Below are positions 62,078 through 64,000 of a stretch of DNA of 64,000 nucleotides, in pieces (position 1 is the first letter of the stretch; the number at the start of each line of letters is the position of its first letter). A program made the position numbers and the translations under genes. Source of the stretch: an uncultured Clostridium sp. (GTDB taxonomy: Bacteria > Bacillota > Clostridia > TANB77 > CAG-508); assembly GCA_900552135.1 (NCBI GenBank), contig URYN01000009.1, positions 3,168-67,167 on the forward strand, read 5' to 3'. The notes beneath the pieces were generated by a model that did no database searches, had not been told where the DNA came from, and saw only the letters and a list, made by a program, of their open reading frames with translations.

Positions 62078-62134
62078 GTGGAAAATTTTAGATGTGTGGC
62101 CCATTTTCAATGGGTACCACCTAAAATTTTCCAC
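62078..62134 (-). ncRNA. Extended structured RNA element of unknown function
   Basis: GTGGAAAATTTTAG (62078-62091) and CTAAAATTTTCCAC (62121-62134) form a perfect 14-bp stem; inside it GTGG/CCAC and CCCATT/AATGGG (loop TTC) stack further. It lies between the 111-bp repeat and a strong terminator, so it would form the 3' end of the transcript. It could be a processed small RNA or a DNA-level cruciform. Confidence 0.55.
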
Positions 62135-62242
62135 ATAGCGTATTCCATTCGCTATGCGTTGGCATAGCCTTCTTTTTGTTTTCCCTTTGTCATAGAAGTT
62201 TTGAGTTCTTCTTTAGAACTCTTCGCCTCTATATCTCATGGT
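62132..62242. repeat. 111-bp repeat, copy 1
   Basis: Matches 63890-64000 at 109 of 111 positions. It spans the stop codon of the lectin-like gene, a GAGTTCT/AGAACTC hairpin (62203-62221) and a CATAGCG/CGCTATG hairpin (62134-62156). Confidence 0.95.
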
Positions 62243-63426
62243 ATCAAATATAAAGTAGGGCGAGAACCATTGAAACTGTTGGTGTAGGCAGGACTGCTGT
62301 TGAGACGACCAGAAGCCGGATCGAGAGAGCCATTGCTGCCATAGCCGCCTCCTCTGCTAGCTCTGCTGTGGGTGTCGTTCGCTTCTTGGGTAAATTCCAA
62401 ACAGTTTCCAGCGAAATCATAGATATTATTTGCCTTCCAACTTTCACTAAAGCCTGTATTTTGCTCTGTTCCATGTCCATCTGCAGTATTATTACTATAA
62501 TTTCCCCATTTACTTGAATCTGTTATGTCAAATTTAGAAGTAGCTAACCATTTACATGTTGCATCCCACTGCAATCCCCATATCATTCTTGTCTTTACTT
62601 TTGAACCTACTGCTAATGTTGTACAATTTTTATATAATGTATACCAATTTACACCATTTTCACATGTTTGAGTAGCTCCTGTCTTCTCACCATCGGCAGT
62701 TAACTCATATCTTCCTATATAAAATCCTTTATATTTCTCTAAACTTTTTATCATTTCTTCATAGTCACTTTTCATAGTCTCTGCCATATTTGCTAAACTA
62801 CTAAATCCTGCTGTTTTTGCATTTGTATCATTATCATAAGTAGTTACTATATCTGGCTCTTTATAACTACTTGTACTTCCTGGTTGAACTCTCGTTATTC
62901 CACTTATTATTTCTGAATTTGTATATTTTGTAGTTTTTACTCCTGTATTTCCAGAAAGTGTTTTTCCTTCTGCTACAGTTGTATATAAGCTACTTGGTGT
63001 TTCAACAGGCACCCACACCCATTGGTTTCCAGCTAAATCTTTACCAACATTTTCCTGTTCCTTATATTTTTCATTATCTGCTTCTGCATCAGAAATAACT
63101 AATCCTTTTGCTTTTGTTCCTCCAACATAGTAATACCCTTCTGGTATTGTTACTCCATCTGAAGCAGGGTCATAATCAGAACCTCCTCCTGTTGTGTCTC
63201 CAACTTTTGTATCTATCCAATCTGATACTTCATTTAATTGTTTTTCATCATTTGTTTGTGCTTCTGCATATTGATTCTTAGCATCTTTTGCCTTACTTAT
63301 TACTCCATTATTGCTTAGCACTAAACTTATACTTACTCCTGCTAATATTAACAAAACAACTATAGTAACAACCAAAGCAATAAGTGTGATTCCTCTTTCT
63401 TGTTTATTTTTAAATTTTGTTTTCAT
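62236..63426 (-). CDS. Pilin-like N-terminus with C-terminal FGE/C-type-lectin-like domain; candidate DGR target
   Basis: 396 residues. N-terminus KQERGITLIALVVTIV is a pilin-type signal with Ala at +5 instead of Glu, followed by a helical stalk and linker (to about 90). The region from about 95 contains GYYYVGGTK and NQWVWVPVE, and the C-terminal part has YDFAGNCLEFTQEA, then RGGGYGSNG...ASGRLNSSP...GSRPTLYL, the signature of formylglycine-generating-enzyme/C-type-lectin folds, as used by the variable proteins of diversity-generating retroelements. The last part (residues 358-389) is GC-rich and has codons ending in C or T. A surface-displayed variable binding protein is the likely role. GGAGG precedes the ATG. 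No reverse transcriptase is in the window. Confidence 0.75.
   Translation of the reverse strand: MKTKFKNKQERGITLIALVVTIVVLLILAGVSISLVLSNNGVISKAKDAKNQYAEAQTNDEKQLNEVSDWIDTKVGDTTGGGSDYDPASDGVTIPEGYYYVGGTKAKGLVISDAEADNEKYKEQENVGKDLAGNQWVWVPVETPSSLYTTVAEGKTLSGNTGVKTTKYTNSEIISGITRVQPGSTSSYKEPDIVTTYDNDTNAKTAGFSSLANMAETMKSDYEEMIKSLEKYKGFYIGRYELTADGEKTGATQTCENGVNWYTLYKNCTTLAVGSKVKTRMIWGLQWDATCKWLATSKFDITDSSKWGNYSNNTADGHGTEQNTGFSESWKANNIYDFAGNCLEFTQEANDTHSRASRGGGYGSNGSLDPASGRLNSSPAYTNSFNGSRPTLYLIP
62260..62355 (-). other. Candidate variable region (VR) of a diversity-generating retroelement
   Basis: Codons 358-389 of the lectin-like gene. Nearly all of these 32 codons end in C or T (AGC, TAT, GGC, AAT, CTC, GAT, TAC, TTC), as expected if template AAC/AAT codons had been mutated at their two A positions. 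The segment is much richer in GC than the codons before it and after it. A template repeat is not in the window. Confidence 0.5.
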
Positions 63427-63503
63427 TTTTACTTTCTTCCTCCTTTATTTATTTTGTTCACTTTAAGTATTTTTAAACGCAAAAAAGACAGAAATAGCCT
63501 TTT

Positions 63504-63713
63504 CTAAACTACTCCTATCTTCTTATATTTATAATATGTGTTTTTTTCAGCTTTATATACAATTTCACATGCAATATTGCATACGAAATCATAAGCTGTT
63601 TTTGAGTATAGCAAACAAACCTTAGCAACTTCTGCTAATTCTTCTCTTTGGTAAGAATATACGGTGTGTGTGTGTGTGTGTGTACAGCCACAACGGTTTG
63701 CTGGTTTGTTCAT
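63504..63713 (-). CDS. Small protein with a (GT)10 tract in its coding sequence
   Basis: 69 residues beginning MNKPANRCGC, then a His-Thr run (THTHTHT) encoded by the dinucleotide tract, then YSYQREELAEVAKVCLLYS and a C-terminal Lys/Tyr-rich end. No family recognised. GGAG lies about ten bases before the ATG, and a sigma-A promoter lies 60 bp upstream. It is the first gene of a probable operon with the lectin-like gene. Whether it is translated, or serves only as leader, is open. Confidence 0.5.
   Translation of the reverse strand: MNKPANRCGCTHTHTHTVYSYQREELAEVAKVCLLYSKTAYDFVCNIACEIVYKAEKNTYYKYKKIGVV
63664..63683. repeat. (GT)10 microsatellite
   Basis: Ten perfect GT units inside the 69-residue ORF. 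Gain or loss of one unit shifts the frame. Confidence 0.95.
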
Positions 63714-63769
63714 TCTACTTTACTCCTTTTCTCTTCTTTTGCGTTTCAAATACTTTTGTTTACAGCTTT

Positions 63770-63798
63770 ATAATAGCATACCAATTTTTTATTTTCAA
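63770..63798 (-). promoter_or_regulatory. Sigma-A promoter of the small ORF and lectin-like gene
   Basis: Minus strand TTGAAA (63793-63798), 17-bp spacer, TATTAT (63770-63775). Confidence 0.65.
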
Positions 63799-63889
63799 CT
63801 GTTTTTCAATTATTTTAATTTCATTATAATCAAAATGGTCTTTCAAAAAAATATGATGCGTAAATAAATACACACCATATAAATTTTTT

Positions 63890-64000
63890 CACATAGCGTA
63901 TTCCATTCGCTATGCGTTGGCATAGCCTTCTTTTTGTTTTTCCTCTGTCATAGAAGTTTTGAGTTCTTCTTTAGAACTCTTCGCCTCTATATCTCATGGT
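63890..64000. repeat. 111-bp repeat, copy 2 (cut by the window end)
   Basis: Same as 62132-62242 with two substitutions. It reaches the window end in the triplets that correspond to the stop codon of the lectin-like gene, so the 3' end of a second, similar gene probably lies just outside. Confidence 0.9.

Noticed and set aside
62236..63426. Sulfatase-modifying (formylglycine-generating) enzyme
   Set aside because: The fold is similar, but I see no catalytic cysteine pair near the C-terminus and no sulfatase nearby; the pilin-like anchor and the NNY-type codon block fit a binding protein better.
1..64000. CRISPR array or restriction/defence island
   Set aside because: No regularly spaced direct repeats and no cas, restriction, toxin-antitoxin or other known defence gene was seen.

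Overview
The window looks like a chromosomal segment of a low-GC, Gram-positive anaerobe of the class Clostridia, probably an uncultured gut lineage. Evidence: very AT-rich DNA; purine-rich GGAGG ribosome binding sites; hrcA-grpE-dnaK-dnaJ behind a CIRCE operator; and endospore-lineage genes (spoIIM, a ytxC-like gene, sigH, ylbF family). The assignment is an inference from gene content. Most genes are on the minus strand; rnhA, the DUF4912/GH57 pair, the ytxC-like gene, a small ribbon-helix-helix gene, tRNA-Glu and rqcH are on the plus strand.

Layout. 1-8 kb: a cut-off membrane protein, a family 2 glycosyltransferase, xerD, spoIIM, endoQ, two unknown coupled genes (one a degenerate HD domain), coaE and tmcAL. 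8-16 kb: rnhA, a large YfhO membrane protein, and an operon FIST sensor - aldehyde dehydrogenase - FucO-type alcohol dehydrogenase. 16-23 kb: a YugP-like membrane peptidase, YlbF, an alpha-glucan module (GT4 synthase divergent from DUF4912 + GH57 branching enzyme), ytxC-like and rhodanese genes. 23-31 kb: a secretion and tRNA-modification cluster (reduced secF, secD, HD protein, TIGR04086, yajC, WG-repeat protein, tgt, queA). 31-40 kb: a novel membrane-anchored HExxH protein, then clpX, clpP, tig, a phosphoesterase, tsaD, an M50 protease and recN. 40-42 kb: a GC-rich flotillin gene broken by a frameshift, followed by a 51-residue ORF. 42-49.5 kb: tRNA-Glu, a Lys-rich membrane protein, rsmE and the heat-shock operon. 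49.5-55 kb: a pilin-like/beta-helix fusion, ychF, a small unknown gene, a lone holin-endolysin pair and tRNA-Thr. 55-62 kb: sigH, rqcH, a DUF4116 gene, ligA and pgsA. 62-64 kb: a pilin-like protein ending in a C-type-lectin/FGE-like domain.

The most striking part is the last 2 kb. The C-terminal end of the 62.2-63.4 kb gene has the protein and DNA properties of a diversity-generating retroelement (DGR) target: a GC-rich final segment made almost wholly of codons ending in C or T, a small-residue-rich RGG...SRPTL ending, and a hairpin just past the stop. Its 111-bp 3' flank is present again at the very end of the window, which suggests a second target gene just outside. No reverse transcriptase or template repeat lies in the window, so this remains a candidate. 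A family of short hairpins with a GGGACGTCCC core, scattered between genes, appears to serve as terminators.
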